A stretch of DNA of 64,000 nucleotides from Enterobacter hormaechei subsp. hoffmannii. GTDB taxonomy: Bacteria; Pseudomonadota; Gammaproteobacteria; Enterobacterales; Enterobacteriaceae. The translations under genes and the position numbers were made by a program. Positions within the stretch are counted from its first letter, which is position 1. Every line of letters starts with the position of its first letter. The notes beneath the pieces are model-generated. The model had not been told where the DNA came from. It was given only the letters and a program-made list of their open reading frames with translations, and made no database searches. The stretch is from the NCBI RefSeq assembly GCF_001729745.1, contig NZ_CP017186.1:4402001-4466000 (forward strand), written 5' to 3'. Shown piece by piece: positions 13,959 to 24,051 of the stretch.

Positions 13959-14927
13959 GTGGCACAACGAGATTATGTACGTCGCGGCCAGCCGGCACCT
14001 TCGCGACGCAAAAAGAGTAGTTCAAAAAGCAAGCAACGTAGCCTGTCTGCTGTCTCCCCAGCCATGGTCGCCATTGCTGCGGCTGTGCTGGTGGCCTTTA
14101 TTGGCGGCCTCTACTTCATTACGCATCATAAAAAAGAAGAGTCTGAAGCCCTTCAGGGTAACAAGGTCGTCGGCAACGGCCTTCCTCCGAAGCCTGAAGA
14201 GCGCTGGCGCTACATTAAAGAGCTGGAAAGCCGCCAGCCTGGCGTACGTGCGCCTACCGAGCCTTCTGCCGGGGGTGAAGTGAAGAATGCCGATCAGCTG
14301 ACGGACGAACAGCGCCAGTTGCTCGCTCAGATGCAGGCGGACATGCGCCAGCAGCCTACGCAGCTGAACGAAGTACCGTGGAACGAACAAACCCCGGCGC
14401 AGCGTCAGCAAACGTTGCAGCGCCAGCGTCAGGCACAGCAGCAAACGCAACAGCAGCAGTGGACGCAGACGCAGCCGGTACAACAGCCGCGTACACAACC
14501 GCAGCAGCAGACGCGTACCGTACAAACGCAGCCTGTTCAGCAGCAGCCGAAAGCCCAGCCGCAGAAGCAAACAGCACAGCCGTATCAGGATCTGTTGCAG
14601 ACGCCTGCACATACCACTGCGCAACAGCCAAAAACGCAGCAGGCTGCGCCGGTCACTAAAGAGACCGAGGCACCAAAGCAGACGGCTGAGAAAAAAGATG
14701 AACGCCGCTGGATGGTTCAGTGCGGTTCGTTTAAAGGCGCCGAACAGGCAGAAACGGTGCGAGCTCAGCTGGCATTTGAAGGATTTGACTCACGCATTAC
14801 CACCAATAACGGCTGGAATCGCGTGGTGATTGGACCGGTCAAAGGCAAAGAAAACGCAGACGGCACCATTTCCCGTTTGAAAGTGGCTGGCCACACAAAC
14901 TGCATTCGACTCGCCTCCGGGGGTTGA
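13959..14927 (+). CDS. ftsN: Cell division protein FtsN, GTG start
   Basis: Late divisome bitopic protein that activates septal peptidoglycan synthesis. It is 322 residues from GTG (MAQRDYVRRGQPAPSRRKK). It has a cytoplasmic FtsA-binding N-terminus, a transmembrane segment at about 34-53 (SPAMVAIAAAVLVAFIGGLY), the conserved essential helix region near LPPKPEERWRYIKELE, a long low-complexity linker rich in Q, T and P (about 140-230), and a SPOR domain at 250-322 with the cysteine pair C255 and C315. The stop codon lies inside the predicted sigma-32 promoter of hslVU. Confidence 0.96.
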   Translation: MAQRDYVRRGQPAPSRRKKSSSKSKQRSLSAVSPAMVAIAAAVLVAFIGGLYFITHHKKEESEALQGNKVVGNGLPPKPEERWRYIKELESRQPGVRAPTEPSAGGEVKNADQLTDEQRQLLAQMQADMRQQPTQLNEVPWNEQTPAQRQQTLQRQRQAQQQTQQQQWTQTQPVQQPRTQPQQQTRTVQTQPVQQQPKAQPQKQTAQPYQDLLQTPAHTTAQQPKTQQAAPVTKETEAPKQTAEKKDERRWMVQCGSFKGAEQAETVRAQLAFEGFDSRITTNNGWNRVVIGPVKGKENADGTISRLKVAGHTNCIRLASGG

Positions 14928-14950
14928 AACCCCCAAAATCCCCCCCATCT
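14923..14950 (+). promoter_or_regulatory. Heat-shock (sigma-32) promoter of hslVU
   Basis: GTTGAAA at 14923-14929 and CCCCATCT at 14943-14950, 13 bp apart, match the sigma-32 consensus CTTGAAA / CCCCATnT. The ftsN stop codon TGA (14925-14927) is part of the -35 element, so the promoter starts inside the upstream gene. Confidence 0.88.
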
Positions 14951-14962
14951 ATCATTTAATTC

Positions 14963-14986
14963 AGCCCTGAGCACAGGCTCAGGGCT
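14963..14986 (+). promoter_or_regulatory. Stem-loop in the hslVU 5' leader
   Basis: Perfect 9-bp stem AGCCCTGAG (14963-14971) with CTCAGGGCT (14978-14986) and a 6-nt loop. It follows the sigma-32 promoter, so it lies in the hslVU leader. It may also end ftsN transcripts (TTCTGTTT follows). A stem-loop here has been reported to stabilise the E. coli clpQY (hslVU) message. Confidence 0.75.
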
Positions 14987-15021
14987 TCTGTTTCCCGAAT
15001 CTGTAACCAGGGGGTCTGCTC

Positions 15022-15552
15022 GTGACAACAATAGTAAGTGTACGCCGTAACGGCCAGGTGGTAATTGCCGGTGATGGCCAGGCCACGCTGGGTAATACCG
15101 TCATGAAAGGCAACGTGAAGAAAGTACGTCGTCTTTATAACGACAAAGTGATCGCCGGTTTCGCAGGCGGCACGGCTGATGCCTTCACGCTGTTTGAACT
15201 GTTTGAACGCAAACTGGAAATGCATCAGGGTCATCTGGTGAAAGCCGCCGTTGAGCTGGCAAAAGACTGGCGTACCGACCGCATGCTGCGCAAGCTCGAA
15301 GCGCTGCTGGCCGTGGCTGACGAAAACGCCTCGCTGATCATCACCGGTAACGGCGACGTGGTTCAGCCTGAAAACGACCTGATTGCCATCGGCTCTGGCG
15401 GCCCGTACGCCCAGGCCGCAGCCCGTGCGCTGTTGGAAAATACCGACATGAACGCGCGCGATATCGCGGTGAAAGCGTTGGATATTGCAGGTGATATCTG
15501 CATCTATACCAACCACAATCACACCATCGAAGAATTGACCTCCAAAGCGTAA
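15022..15552 (+). CDS. hslV: HslV peptidase subunit of the HslUV protease, GTG start
   Basis: Threonine protease forming the double hexamer core of HslUV (ClpQY). It is 176 residues from GTG at 15022. Removal of Met exposes Thr2 ([10 protein letters not shown]), the nucleophile. The proteasome-like GDGQATLG and [15 protein letters not shown] segments are present. It lies 9 nt before hslU in one heat-shock operon and degrades misfolded proteins and regulators in the cytosol. Confidence 0.98.
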   Translation: MTTIVSVRRNGQVVIAGDGQATLGNTVMKGNVKKVRRLYNDKVIAGFAGGTADAFTLFELFERKLEMHQGHLVKAAVELAKDWRTDRMLRKLEALLAVADENASLIITGNGDVVQPENDLIAIGSGGPYAQAAARALLENTDMNARDIAVKALDIAGDICIYTNHNHTIEELTSKA

Positions 15553-15561
15553 GGATCGCCC

Positions 15562-16896
15562 ATGTCTGAAATGACCCCACGCGAAATTGTCAGCGAACTG
15601 AACAAACACATTATCGGCCAGGACAACGCCAAGCGCTCCGTGGCTATCGCACTACGTAACCGCTGGCGTCGCATGCAGCTCGACGAAGAGCTCCGCCACG
15701 AAGTGACACCAAAAAATATTCTGATGATCGGCCCGACCGGGGTGGGTAAAACCGAAATCGCTCGTCGTCTGGCCAAACTGGCTAACGCGCCGTTCATCAA
15801 AGTTGAAGCCACCAAGTTCACCGAAGTGGGCTATGTGGGTAAAGAAGTGGACTCCATCATCCGCGATCTGACCGATTCAGCGATTAAGATGGTGCGTGTC
15901 CAGGCGATTGAGAAAAACCGCTATCGCGCCGAAGAGATGGCCGAAGAGCGTATTCTCGACGTGCTGATCCCACCGGCAAAAAATAACTGGGGACAGGCTG
16001 AACAGCAGCCTGAACCTTCTGCTGCGCGTCAGGCATTCCGCAAAAAACTGCGTGAAGGCGAGCTGGACGACAAAGAGATTGAGATCGATCTCGCTGCCGC
16101 GCCAATGGGCGTTGAAATCATGGCCCCTCCGGGCATGGAAGAGATGACCAGCCAGTTGCAGTCCATGTTCCAGAACCTGGGCGGGCAGAAACAGAAAGCG
16201 CGTAAGCTGAAAATCAAAGACGCGATGAAGCTGCTGATTGAAGAAGAAGCCGCGAAGCTGGTTAACCCGGAAGAGCTGAAACAGGACGCTATCGACGCGG
16301 TTGAGCAGCACGGTATCGTGTTTATCGACGAAATCGACAAAATCTGTAAGCGCGGCGGCAACAGCTCCGGCCCGGATGTTTCCCGCGAAGGCGTTCAGCG
16401 CGACCTGCTGCCGCTGGTGGAAGGTTGCACCGTCTCTACCAAGCACGGCATGGTGAAAACTGACCACATTCTGTTTATCGCGTCAGGTGCGTTTCAGGTT
16501 GCCAGCCCATCCGATCTCATTCCGGAACTGCAGGGTCGTCTGCCAATCCGCGTTGAGCTGCAGGCGCTGACCACTGAAGATTTCGAACGTATCCTGACTG
16601 AGCCAAACGCTTCTGTGACCGTACAGTACAAAGCGTTGATGGCGACCGAAGGCGTGAATATCGAGTTCACCGACGATGGGATCAAACGCATCGCTCAGGC
16701 CGCATGGCAGGTCAACGAAACCACCGAAAACATCGGTGCGCGTCGTCTGCACACCGTGCTGGAACGCCTGGTGGAAGATATCTCTTACGATGCGAGCGAC
16801 CTTAACGGTCAAACCATTACCATTGACGCAGAGTATGTGGGCAAACACCTGGATGCGTTAGTGGCAGATGAAGATCTGAGCCGTTTTATTCTATAA
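15562..16896 (+). CDS. hslU: HslU ATPase subunit of the HslUV protease
   Basis: AAA+ unfoldase that caps HslV and feeds it substrates. It is 444 residues. Walker A is G57-T64 (GPTGVGKT), Walker B and the following acidic residues are in [10 protein letters not shown], and the family-specific I domain fills about 110-240. The C-terminal tail LSRFIL is the segment that inserts between HslV subunits to activate them. It is followed by an intrinsic terminator. Confidence 0.98.
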   Translation: MSEMTPREIVSELNKHIIGQDNAKRSVAIALRNRWRRMQLDEELRHEVTPKNILMIGPTGVGKTEIARRLAKLANAPFIKVEATKFTEVGYVGKEVDSIIRDLTDSAIKMVRVQAIEKNRYRAEEMAEERILDVLIPPAKNNWGQAEQQPEPSAARQAFRKKLREGELDDKEIEIDLAAAPMGVEIMAPPGMEEMTSQLQSMFQNLGGQKQKARKLKIKDAMKLLIEEEAAKLVNPEELKQDAIDAVEQHGIVFIDEIDKICKRGGNSSGPDVSREGVQRDLLPLVEGCTVSTKHGMVKTDHILFIASGAFQVASPSDLIPELQGRLPIRVELQALTTEDFERILTEPNASVTVQYKALMATEGVNIEFTDDGIKRIAQAAWQVNETTENIGARRLHTVLERLVEDISYDASDLNGQTITIDAEYVGKHLDALVADEDLSRFIL

Positions 16897-16925
16897 TCGC
16901 GTTCAATGCATTTTCATCACTGTTG

Positions 16926-16949
16926 ATGGGGGCTATGGCCCCCATTTTT
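16926..16949 (+). terminator. Intrinsic terminator of hslVU
   Basis: Stem ATGGGGGC (16926-16933) and GCCCCCAT (16938-16945), then TTTTT. It lies 30 nt past hslU and just before menA. Confidence 0.9.
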
Positions 16950-16964
16950 ATTGGCTAAATAACT

Positions 16965-17885
16965 ATGACTGATATCAGCCGTACGCAGGCGTGGCTCGAA
17001 AGTCTGCGTCCAAAAACGCTTCCTCTGGCTTTTGCCGCCATTATCGTCGGTACCGCACTTGCCTGGTGGCAGGGGCATTTCGATCCCCTGGTGGCTGGTC
17101 TGGCGCTTGTCACCGCCGGGCTACTGCAAATCCTCTCTAATCTCGCCAATGATTACGGCGATGCGGTAAAAGGCAGCGATAAACCTGATCGTATCGGGCC
17201 GCTGCGCGGGATGCAAAAAGGAGTGATTACCCAGGCACAGATGAAGCGGGCGCTGATTATCACCGTGGTGTTGATTTGCCTGTCCGGCCTGGCGCTGGTG
17301 ACGGTCGCCTCGAAAACCACCAGCGATTTCATTGGCTTCCTGGTGCTGGGCTTGCTCGCCATTATTGCAGCAATTACCTATACCGTCGGGACGCGTCCTT
17401 ACGGGTATATTGGTCTGGGCGACATCTCCGTACTGGTGTTCTTCGGCTGGCTGAGCGTCATGGGAAGCTGGTACTTGCAGGCGCATACGGTGATCCCCGC
17501 CCTGTTCCTGCCCGCGACCGCCTGCGGTCTGCTGGCGACGGCGGTGCTGAATATCAATAACCTGCGCGACATCGACAGCGACCGTGAGAACGGTAAGAAC
17601 ACGCTGGCCGTGCGTCTGGGCCCGGTGAATGCCCGCCGCTATCACGCCTGCCTGCTCATCGGCGCGCTGGTCTGCCTGGCGCTGTTCAATCTGATCTCTC
17701 TGCACAGCCTGTGGGGCTGGCTGTTTGTGCTCGCCGCACCGCTGCTGTTTAAGCAGGCCCGCTATGTCATGCGTGAACTGAGCCCGGCTGCCATGCCGCC
17801 GATGCTGGAGCGCACGGTAAAAGGCGCATTGCTGACTAACCTGCTGTTCGTCATCGGGATTGTTTTAAGCCAGACGCTGAGTTAG
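16965..17885 (+). CDS. menA: 1,4-dihydroxy-2-naphthoate octaprenyltransferase
   Basis: Inner-membrane UbiA-superfamily enzyme that attaches the octaprenyl chain to DHNA, making demethylmenaquinone. It is 306 residues with about nine hydrophobic helices. The two aspartate-rich prenyl-diphosphate motifs are NDYGDAVKGSDKPDR (about 62-76) and RDIDSDRENGKNT (about 200-212). It is separated from hslU by a terminator and from rraA by 92 bp. Menaquinone is the electron carrier for the fumarate, nitrate and formate chains, including the FDH-O encoded later. Confidence 0.97.
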   Translation: MTDISRTQAWLESLRPKTLPLAFAAIIVGTALAWWQGHFDPLVAGLALVTAGLLQILSNLANDYGDAVKGSDKPDRIGPLRGMQKGVITQAQMKRALIITVVLICLSGLALVTVASKTTSDFIGFLVLGLLAIIAAITYTVGTRPYGYIGLGDISVLVFFGWLSVMGSWYLQAHTVIPALFLPATACGLLATAVLNINNLRDIDSDRENGKNTLAVRLGPVNARRYHACLLIGALVCLALFNLISLHSLWGWLFVLAAPLLFKQARYVMRELSPAAMPPMLERTVKGALLTNLLFVIGIVLSQTLS

Positions 17886-17977
17886 CTGACAAATATCAAT
17901 TAACAATTGATGATTTTGCCAACAAGGCATTTCGCACGATATACTGAACACATTCGCAGCAACAGAGCGTTAAACCT

Positions 17978-18463
17978 ATGAAATACGATACCTCCGAGCT
18001 TTGTGACATCTACCAGGAAGATGTCAACGTCGTTGAACCCCTGTTCTCCAACTTTGGTGGACGGTCGTCGTTTGGCGGACAAATCATCACGGTGAAATGT
18101 TTCGAGGACAACGGGTTGCTGTACGATCTGCTCGAAGAGAACGGCCGTGGCCGCGTTCTGGTGGTCGACGGCGGCGGTTCCGTGCGCCGTGCATTGATTG
18201 ATGCTGAACTGGCGGGAATTGCCGTCCAGAACGAGTGGGAAGGCATTGTGGTGTACGGTTCCGTGCGTCAGGTGGACGATCTCGAAGACATGGATATCGG
18301 GATTCAGGCCATCGCGGCCATACCGGTAGGCGCAGCGGGCGACGGCATCGGCGAAAGCGACGTGCGCGTCAATTTCGGCGGCGTGACCTTCTTCTCGGGC
18401 GACCACCTTTATGCTGACAATACCGGCATTATCCTTTCTGAGGATGCGCTGGATATTGAGTAG
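17978..18463 (+). CDS. rraA: Regulator of RNase E activity A
   Basis: Trimeric ring protein that binds RNase E and lowers its mRNA-degrading activity. It is 161 residues, the E. coli length, and was once misannotated as a MenG methyltransferase. Family segments include [26 protein letters not shown] and [14 protein letters not shown]. It is followed by a strong terminator. Confidence 0.97.
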   Translation: MKYDTSELCDIYQEDVNVVEPLFSNFGGRSSFGGQIITVKCFEDNGLLYDLLEENGRGRVLVVDGGGSVRRALIDAELAGIAVQNEWEGIVVYGSVRQVDDLEDMDIGIQAIAAIPVGAAGDGIGESDVRVNFGGVTFFSGDHLYADNTGIILSEDALDIE

Positions 18464-18490
18464 TTAATCGGTAAGCGAGATGCATAAAAA

Positions 18491-18520
18491 AACCGCCAAC
18501 AGCAATGTGGCGGTTTTTTT
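18491..18520 (+). terminator. Intrinsic terminator of rraA
   Basis: Stem AACCGCCA (18491-18498) and TGGCGGTT (18508-18515) followed by T5, preceded by an A run, so it could work in both directions. Confidence 0.92.
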
Positions 18521-18553
18521 GTCCCTCGGGATTCGCGGTCCGTTGGGAAGTCT

Positions 18554-18819
18554 AGCAACCTTTAACCAGGATTTTTATCTTACCCTGGTTCAAACCTCAG
18601 GTAACCCCATCGACCCTTTATAAATTCCTAATTATTTATAAAAACCTTAACTCCGCTGCTGTTGCTAACTATCATGCTGCGTCCCTTTCCGCCATCTCGC
18701 AAATGGGCATCGGTCCAGGGAAAGGTGTATTCACCACCGTAAAGCAACCTTTAACCGGGCTTGTGTCCACCGACTTATCACCGGTGGTGAACGGTGGAGC
18801 GGTTAGCTGCAGGGACCGC
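18554..18819 (+). other. Structured non-coding stretch before a 35-residue ORF
   Basis: This lies in the 582-bp rraA-zapB gap. Seen here: a near-perfect direct repeat of 17 nt (AGCAACCTTTAACCAGG at 18554 and AGCAACCTTTAACCGGG at 18743). Hairpins are AACCAGG/CCTGGTT (18564-18590), TCCACCG/CGGTGGA enclosing TCACC/GGTGA (18766-18798), and GCGGT/ACCGC (18799-18819), whose loop holds the AGGG of the ribosome site. It looks like a folded 5' leader. No known riboswitch or sRNA was recognised. Confidence 0.5.
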
Positions 18820-18822
18820 ATA

Positions 18823-18930
18823 ATGAAACGCTATTTATGTATCGCGTTCATTGTCGCCAGCGTACTCGTTGTAAAGAGCGATGAACCTGTTGGGTTTGTT
18901 GCTTTTGCTACGACAGCGCAGGACAAGTAG
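18823..18930 (+). CDS. Unrecognised 35-residue hydrophobic peptide
   Basis: I do not recognise a family. ATG at 18823 has AGGGA 7 nt upstream, and the ORF runs 35 codons to TAG and is followed 4 nt later by a strong intrinsic terminator. The N-terminus (MKRYLCIAFIVASVLVV) is two basic residues plus a hydrophobic helix of about 13, as in a signal anchor or very small membrane protein. The C-terminus is short and polar. The same frame is open to an ATG at 18703, but that extension crosses the hairpins and looks non-coding. The combination of folded leader, good ribosome site, hydrophobic peptide and own terminator argues for a real small gene, possibly a type I toxin or stress peptide; that function is only a guess. 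Confidence 0.5.
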   Translation: MKRYLCIAFIVASVLVVKSDEPVGFVAFATTAQDK

Positions 18931-18934
18931 CGTT

Positions 18935-18959
18935 AAGGCCGCCTCAGGCGGCCTTTTTT
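18935..18959 (+). terminator. Intrinsic terminator after the 35-residue ORF
   Basis: Perfect stem AAGGCCGCC (18935-18943) and GGCGGCCTT (18947-18955) with a 3-nt loop and a T run. It starts 4 nt after the small ORF stop. Confidence 0.92.
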
Positions 18960-18994
18960 ATGGTTTGATATCGGTTAGCGAAAACCATAAAAAA

Positions 18995-19024
18995 GCCGGG
19001 TGGCGGCTTCGCCTTACCCGGCCT
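18995..19024. repeat. REP palindrome downstream of zapB
   Basis: Single REP unit GCCGGGTGGCGG...TTACCCGGCC lying between the small-ORF terminator and the zapB stop. Confidence 0.85.
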
Positions 19025-19045
19025 AATCAGTTAACCCCACCGGAA

Positions 19046-19285
19046 TTAAACTTCTTCCATACGTCCCAGCAGTGCCTGCAGGCGATCCTGCCAGCCGTTC
19101 TGCTGTTCGCGCAGCTGGTTGTTTTCGCGCTCCAGTTCTTCACGGCTGTGCTGAGCATTCTGAACTTCCTGGGACAGGGAGTTGTTTTTCTCTTTCAGCT
19201 CTTCAATTTCCATCTGCAGCAGGGTGATGGTGTCGATCGCCTGCTGTACTTTCGATTCCAGTTTCTCAAACACTTCTAAAGACAT
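19046..19285 (-). CDS. zapB: Cell division coiled-coil protein ZapB
   Basis: Small cytosolic coiled-coil protein that links ZapA-FtsZ to MatP and helps Z-ring assembly. It is 79 residues from the ATG at 19285 ([18 protein letters not shown]). Nearly the whole chain is heptad-like ([20 protein letters not shown] and onward) and ends [12 protein letters not shown]. An upstream in-frame ATG adds 8 residues without family support. It is transcribed away from glpF. Confidence 0.96.
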   Translation of the reverse strand: MSLEVFEKLESKVQQAIDTITLLQMEIEELKEKNNSLSQEVQNAQHSREELERENNQLREQQNGWQDRLQALLGRMEEV

Positions 19286-19476
19286 GATGCTACCTCTCCT
19301 GAATTGCAAGGCGACGCTTTAACGTAAACGCGCACGACATATACCGTCGATTGTATGGAGCGCGGCGCTCTGTGTCCAGCGACACACCGCGCAGATCGCG
19401 GTTTGCAACACTTTTAGGTCTGGTCCTGGTGCGTTCGCGGCATATACCCCTAAATTGTTAACTCTTTAGTTAATGA

Positions 19477-19492
19477 AATGATTCAGCTCACA
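19477..19492 (+). promoter_or_regulatory. CRP-like site upstream of glpFKX
   Basis: AATGA, 6 nt, TCACA: a full right half-site and a partial left half-site of TGTGA-N6-TCACA. It lies in the 400-bp zapB-glpF region, which otherwise holds only the glpF promoter elements. A TTGACA -35 candidate is at 19544-19549. Confidence 0.6.
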
Positions 19493-19563
19493 TTATACCT
19501 TTGATGCAAAAACGCGCTTTATGGCGCGAAAACGCTCATTTTATTGACACAGACCACACATTT

Positions 19564-19603
19564 TGATTTCGATATTTCTCGTTTGTGCTCGTTAACGATA
19601 AAT
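19564..19603 (+). promoter_or_regulatory. Tandem GlpR operators of glpFKX
   Basis: Two adjacent 20-bp sites. The right one (19584-19603) matches about 14 of 20 positions of the GlpR consensus around CTCGTTAACGA. The left one shares the core TTCGATAT. GlpR represses glpF in the absence of glycerol 3-phosphate. Confidence 0.65.
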
Positions 19604-19685
19604 TAACACTATGTCTACAGGGCATCGTGGCTGTCACGGGCGGTCACGCAAACAATAAACATTACTCTTTTGCAGGATTCCGATT

Positions 19686-20531
19686 ATGAGTCAGACATCA
19701 ACCTTAAAAGGCCAGTGCATTGCCGAGTTCCTGGGTACCGGGTTGTTGATATTCTTCGGAGTAGGCTGTGTCGCTGCACTGAAAGTGGCGGGTGCCAGTT
19801 TTGGTCAGTGGGAAATCAGTATTATCTGGGGTCTGGGCGTGGCGATGGCCATCTACCTGACCGCAGGGGTTTCCGGCGCACATCTTAACCCGGCGGTGAC
19901 CATCGCGTTGTGGCTATTCGCGTGCTTTGACGGACGCAAAGTTGTCCCTTTCATCATTTCACAATTTGCCGGCGCCTTTTGCGCAGCGGCGTTAGTTTAC
20001 GGGCTTTATTACAATCTTTTCACCGACTTCGAACAGACGCATCATATGGTGCGTGGCAGTGTCGAAAGTCTGGATCTGGCAGGCATTTTCTCAACGTATC
20101 CGAATCCGCATATTAATTTTGTGCAGGCGTTCGCAGTTGAAATGGTGATTACCGCTATTCTGATGGGCGTCATAATGGCGCTGGGCGACGACGGAAACGG
20201 CATTCCGCGCGGCCCGCTGGCACCACTTTTGATTGGCCTTCTGATTGCGGTAATTGGCGCATCAATGGGTCCGCTGACCGGCTTTGCGATGAATCCGGCG
20301 CGTGACCTGGGTCCAAAAACCTTCGCCTTCTTTGCAGGATGGGGCGATGTCGCCTTTACCGGCGGCAAAGACATTCCTTACTTCCTGGTTCCGCTGTTCG
20401 GGCCAATCGTAGGGGCGGCGCTGGGCGCATTCGGCTATCGCAAATTAATTGGTCGCCACTTACCGTGCGACACCTGTGTGGAAGAGGAAAAAGAGTCGAC
20501 TTCCACCACACAACAAAAAGCTTCGCTGTAA
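19686..20531 (+). CDS. glpF: Glycerol facilitator (aquaglyceroporin)
   Basis: Inner-membrane channel for passive glycerol entry. It is 281 residues with six helices and the two NPA half-helix motifs, AHLNPAVTIAL (about 66-76) and FAMNPARDLG (about 201-210), the latter with the Arg of the selectivity filter. It is the first gene of glpFKX; glpK follows after 21 bp. CRP-like and GlpR sites lie upstream. Confidence 0.98.
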   Translation: MSQTSTLKGQCIAEFLGTGLLIFFGVGCVAALKVAGASFGQWEISIIWGLGVAMAIYLTAGVSGAHLNPAVTIALWLFACFDGRKVVPFIISQFAGAFCAAALVYGLYYNLFTDFEQTHHMVRGSVESLDLAGIFSTYPNPHINFVQAFAVEMVITAILMGVIMALGDDGNGIPRGPLAPLLIGLLIAVIGASMGPLTGFAMNPARDLGPKTFAFFAGWGDVAFTGGKDIPYFLVPLFGPIVGAALGAFGYRKLIGRHLPCDTCVEEEKESTSTTQQKASL

Positions 20532-22061
<1,530 letters not shown>

Positions 22062-22071
22062 GACAGACTCA

Positions 22072-22149
22072 CCCCTCACCCTAACCCTCTCCCCTTTGGG
22101 GAGAGGGCCGGGGTGAGGGGCTCAGACCGCACCACCCCTCCCCCTCCCC
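22072..22149. repeat. C-rich palindromic element, copy 2 (one arm plus remnant)
   Basis: CCCCTCACCC ... GGGTGAGGGG hairpin at 22072-22120, then a degenerate second half that keeps only CAGACCGCACC and a CCCCTCCCCC run. It lies between glpK and glpX, so it may tune the 3' boundary of glpFK relative to glpX. Confidence 0.82.
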
Positions 22150-22197
22150 ACTCTGTGATAAACTTCGTGCAATTCCTTTTGATTGTACGAGTACCTC

Positions 22198-23208
22198 ATG
22201 AAACGTGAACTTGCTATCGAGTTTTCCCGCGTCACCGAAGCTGCCGCCCTCGCAGGCTACAAGTGGCTGGGCCGTGGCGACAAAAATACCGCAGACGGCG
22301 CAGCCGTCCACGCCATGCGCATTGTGCTTAATCAGGTCAATATCGATGGCACTATCGTCATTGGCGAAGGCGAAATCGACGAAGCCCCGATGCTCTACAT
22401 CGGTGAAAAAGTCGGGACGGGCAAAGGCGATGCGGTGGATATCGCGGTCGACCCGATCGAAGGCACGCGCATGACGGCGATGGGCCAGGCCAACGCGCTG
22501 GCGGTGCTGGCGGTGGGCGATAAGGGCTGCTTCCTCAACGCGCCAGATATGTACATGGAAAAGCTGATTGTCGGTCCTGGTGCTAAAGGCGCTATCGACC
22601 TTAGCCTGCCGCTGGATGCCAACCTGCGCAATATCGCAGCGGCGCTGGGTAAACCGCTCAACGAACTCACCGTGACCATCCTGGCGAAACCGCGCCACGA
22701 CACCACCATCGCTTATCTGCAAGCACTCGGCGTGCGCGTATTTGCCATTCCTGATGGCGACGTTGCCGCCTCTATTCTGACCTGCATGCCGGACAGCGAG
22801 GTCGACGTGCTTTACGGCATCGGCGGCGCGCCGGAAGGTGTGGTCTCTGCGGCAGTGATCCGCGCGCTGGACGGCGATATGCAGGCGCGTCTGCTGCCAC
22901 GCCATGAGGTCAAAGGCGACAGCGACGAGAACCTTCGCATTGGTGAAGACGAACTGGCGCGCTGTGCGGCGATGGGCATCGAGGCCTATAAAGTGCTCGC
23001 GCTGAACGAGATGGCTCGCAGCGATAACGTGGTCTTCTCCGCAACCGGCATCACCAAAGGCGATCTGCTGGATGGCATCACCCGCAAGGGAAACATGGCC
23101 ACCACTGAAACCCTGCTGATCCGCGGCAAATCCCGCACCATTCGCCGCATTCAGTCCATTCATTATCTCGACCGCAAAGACCCGGACGTACAGACGCACA
23201 TTCTGTAA
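22198..23208 (+). CDS. glpX: Fructose-1,6-bisphosphatase class II
   Basis: Metal-dependent phosphatase converting fructose 1,6-bisphosphate to fructose 6-phosphate, supporting gluconeogenesis from glycerol. It is 336 residues from ATG 22198 (MKRELAIEFSRVTEAAA). The metal and substrate segments are GEGEIDEAPMLYIGE, VDPIEGT and GIGGAPEGVVSAA. An ATG 5 codons upstream is less likely by family length. It is the third gene of the glycerol operon, separated from glpK by a repeat. Confidence 0.97.
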   Translation: MKRELAIEFSRVTEAAALAGYKWLGRGDKNTADGAAVHAMRIVLNQVNIDGTIVIGEGEIDEAPMLYIGEKVGTGKGDAVDIAVDPIEGTRMTAMGQANALAVLAVGDKGCFLNAPDMYMEKLIVGPGAKGAIDLSLPLDANLRNIAAALGKPLNELTVTILAKPRHDTTIAYLQALGVRVFAIPDGDVAASILTCMPDSEVDVLYGIGGAPEGVVSAAVIRALDGDMQARLLPRHEVKGDSDENLRIGEDELARCAAMGIEAYKVLALNEMARSDNVVFSATGITKGDLLDGITRKGNMATTETLLIRGKSRTIRRIQSIHYLDRKDPDVQTHIL

Positions 23209-23228
23209 AACCGTTTGATCGATAGAGC

Positions 23229-23258
23229 TTTCCGGCCCGAATGGGCTGGAAATGTTTC
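23229..23258 (+). terminator. Probable terminator of glpX
   Basis: Stem TTTCCGGCCC (23229-23238) and GGGCTGGAAA (23243-23252), 10 bp with one G-T pair and a 4-nt loop, followed by a weak T stretch (TGTTTC). Confidence 0.55.
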
Positions 23259-23304
23259 CCACAAGTACGGAAGATAGAAGAGAGAAACAGCACAGGAGAA
23301 GATC

Positions 23305-24051
23305 ATGGCGGACTGGGTAACAGGTAAAGTCACAAAGGTACAGTTCTGGACCGATGCGCTATTTAGCCTCACGCTGCACGCTCCCGTTCATCCGTTTACC
23401 GCCGGGCAGTTTGCCAAGCTCGGGCTGGATATCGACGGTGAACGCGTACAGCGCGCCTACTCTTACGTTAACGCGCCTGATAACCCGGATCTCGAGTTCT
23501 ACCTGGTCACCGTTCCGGACGGTAAGCTCAGCCCGCGCCTCGCCGCGCTGAAGCCGGGCGATGAGGTGCAGATTGTCTCCGACGCGGCGGGGTTCTTCGT
23601 GCTGGATGAAATCCCCGACTGTGACACGCTCTGGATGCTGGCGACCGGCACGGCCATCGGCCCGTATCTCTCTATCCTGGAGTACGGCAAAGATCTGGAG
23701 CGCTTTAAGAATATCGTGCTGGTCCACGCCGCGCGCTACGCCGCAGACCTGAGCTATTTGCCGCAGATGCAGGCGCTGGAACAGCGATATGGCGGGAAGT
23801 TAAAAATTCAGACGGTGGTCAGCCGCGAAACCGCAGCTGGCTCGTTAACCGGCCGCGTTCCGGCGTTGATTGAAAGCGGCGCGCTGGAAGAGGCGGTGGG
23901 TTTACCGATGAATACCGAAACCAGCCATGTGATGCTGTGCGGTAATCCGCAGATGGTGCGCGATACGCAGCAACTGCTGAAGGATACCCGGCAGATGACG
24001 AAACACCTTCGCCGCCGACCGGGCCATATGACCGCCGAACACTACTGGTGA
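23305..24051 (+). CDS. fpr: Ferredoxin/flavodoxin-NADP+ reductase
   Basis: FAD enzyme passing electrons from NADPH to flavodoxin or ferredoxin. It is 248 residues, as in E. coli. The FAD motif is RAYSYVNAP (about 50-58), the NADPH-binding segment is LATGTAIGPYLSIL (about 111-124), and the C-terminus HYW stacks on the flavin. AGGAGAAG precedes the ATG. It supports radical enzymes and methionine synthase reactivation. In E. coli it belongs to the SoxRS regulon; I did not identify a SoxS box. Its stop is directly adjacent to that of convergent yiiR. Confidence 0.97.
   Translation: MADWVTGKVTKVQFWTDALFSLTLHAPVHPFTAGQFAKLGLDIDGERVQRAYSYVNAPDNPDLEFYLVTVPDGKLSPRLAALKPGDEVQIVSDAAGFFVLDEIPDCDTLWMLATGTAIGPYLSILEYGKDLERFKNIVLVHAARYAADLSYLPQMQALEQRYGGKLKIQTVVSRETAAGSLTGRVPALIESGALEEAVGLPMNTETSHVMLCGNPQMVRDTQQLLKDTRQMTKHLRRRPGHMTAEHYW

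Noticed and set aside
14390-14650. Possible repeat array or CRISPR-like pattern in ftsN
   Set aside because: It is the Q/T/P-rich linker coded by CAG-type codons, normal low-complexity sequence for FtsN.
18703-18822. Upstream extension of the 35-residue ORF to an ATG at 18703
   Set aside because: The extension crosses the hairpins, has no hydrophobic or domain pattern and no ribosome site; the ATG at 18823 is well supplied.
22081-23262. Long open frame (393 codons) on the minus strand opposite glpX
   Set aside because: It begins and ends inside repeats and intergenic DNA, and glpX on the other strand is a clear conserved gene.
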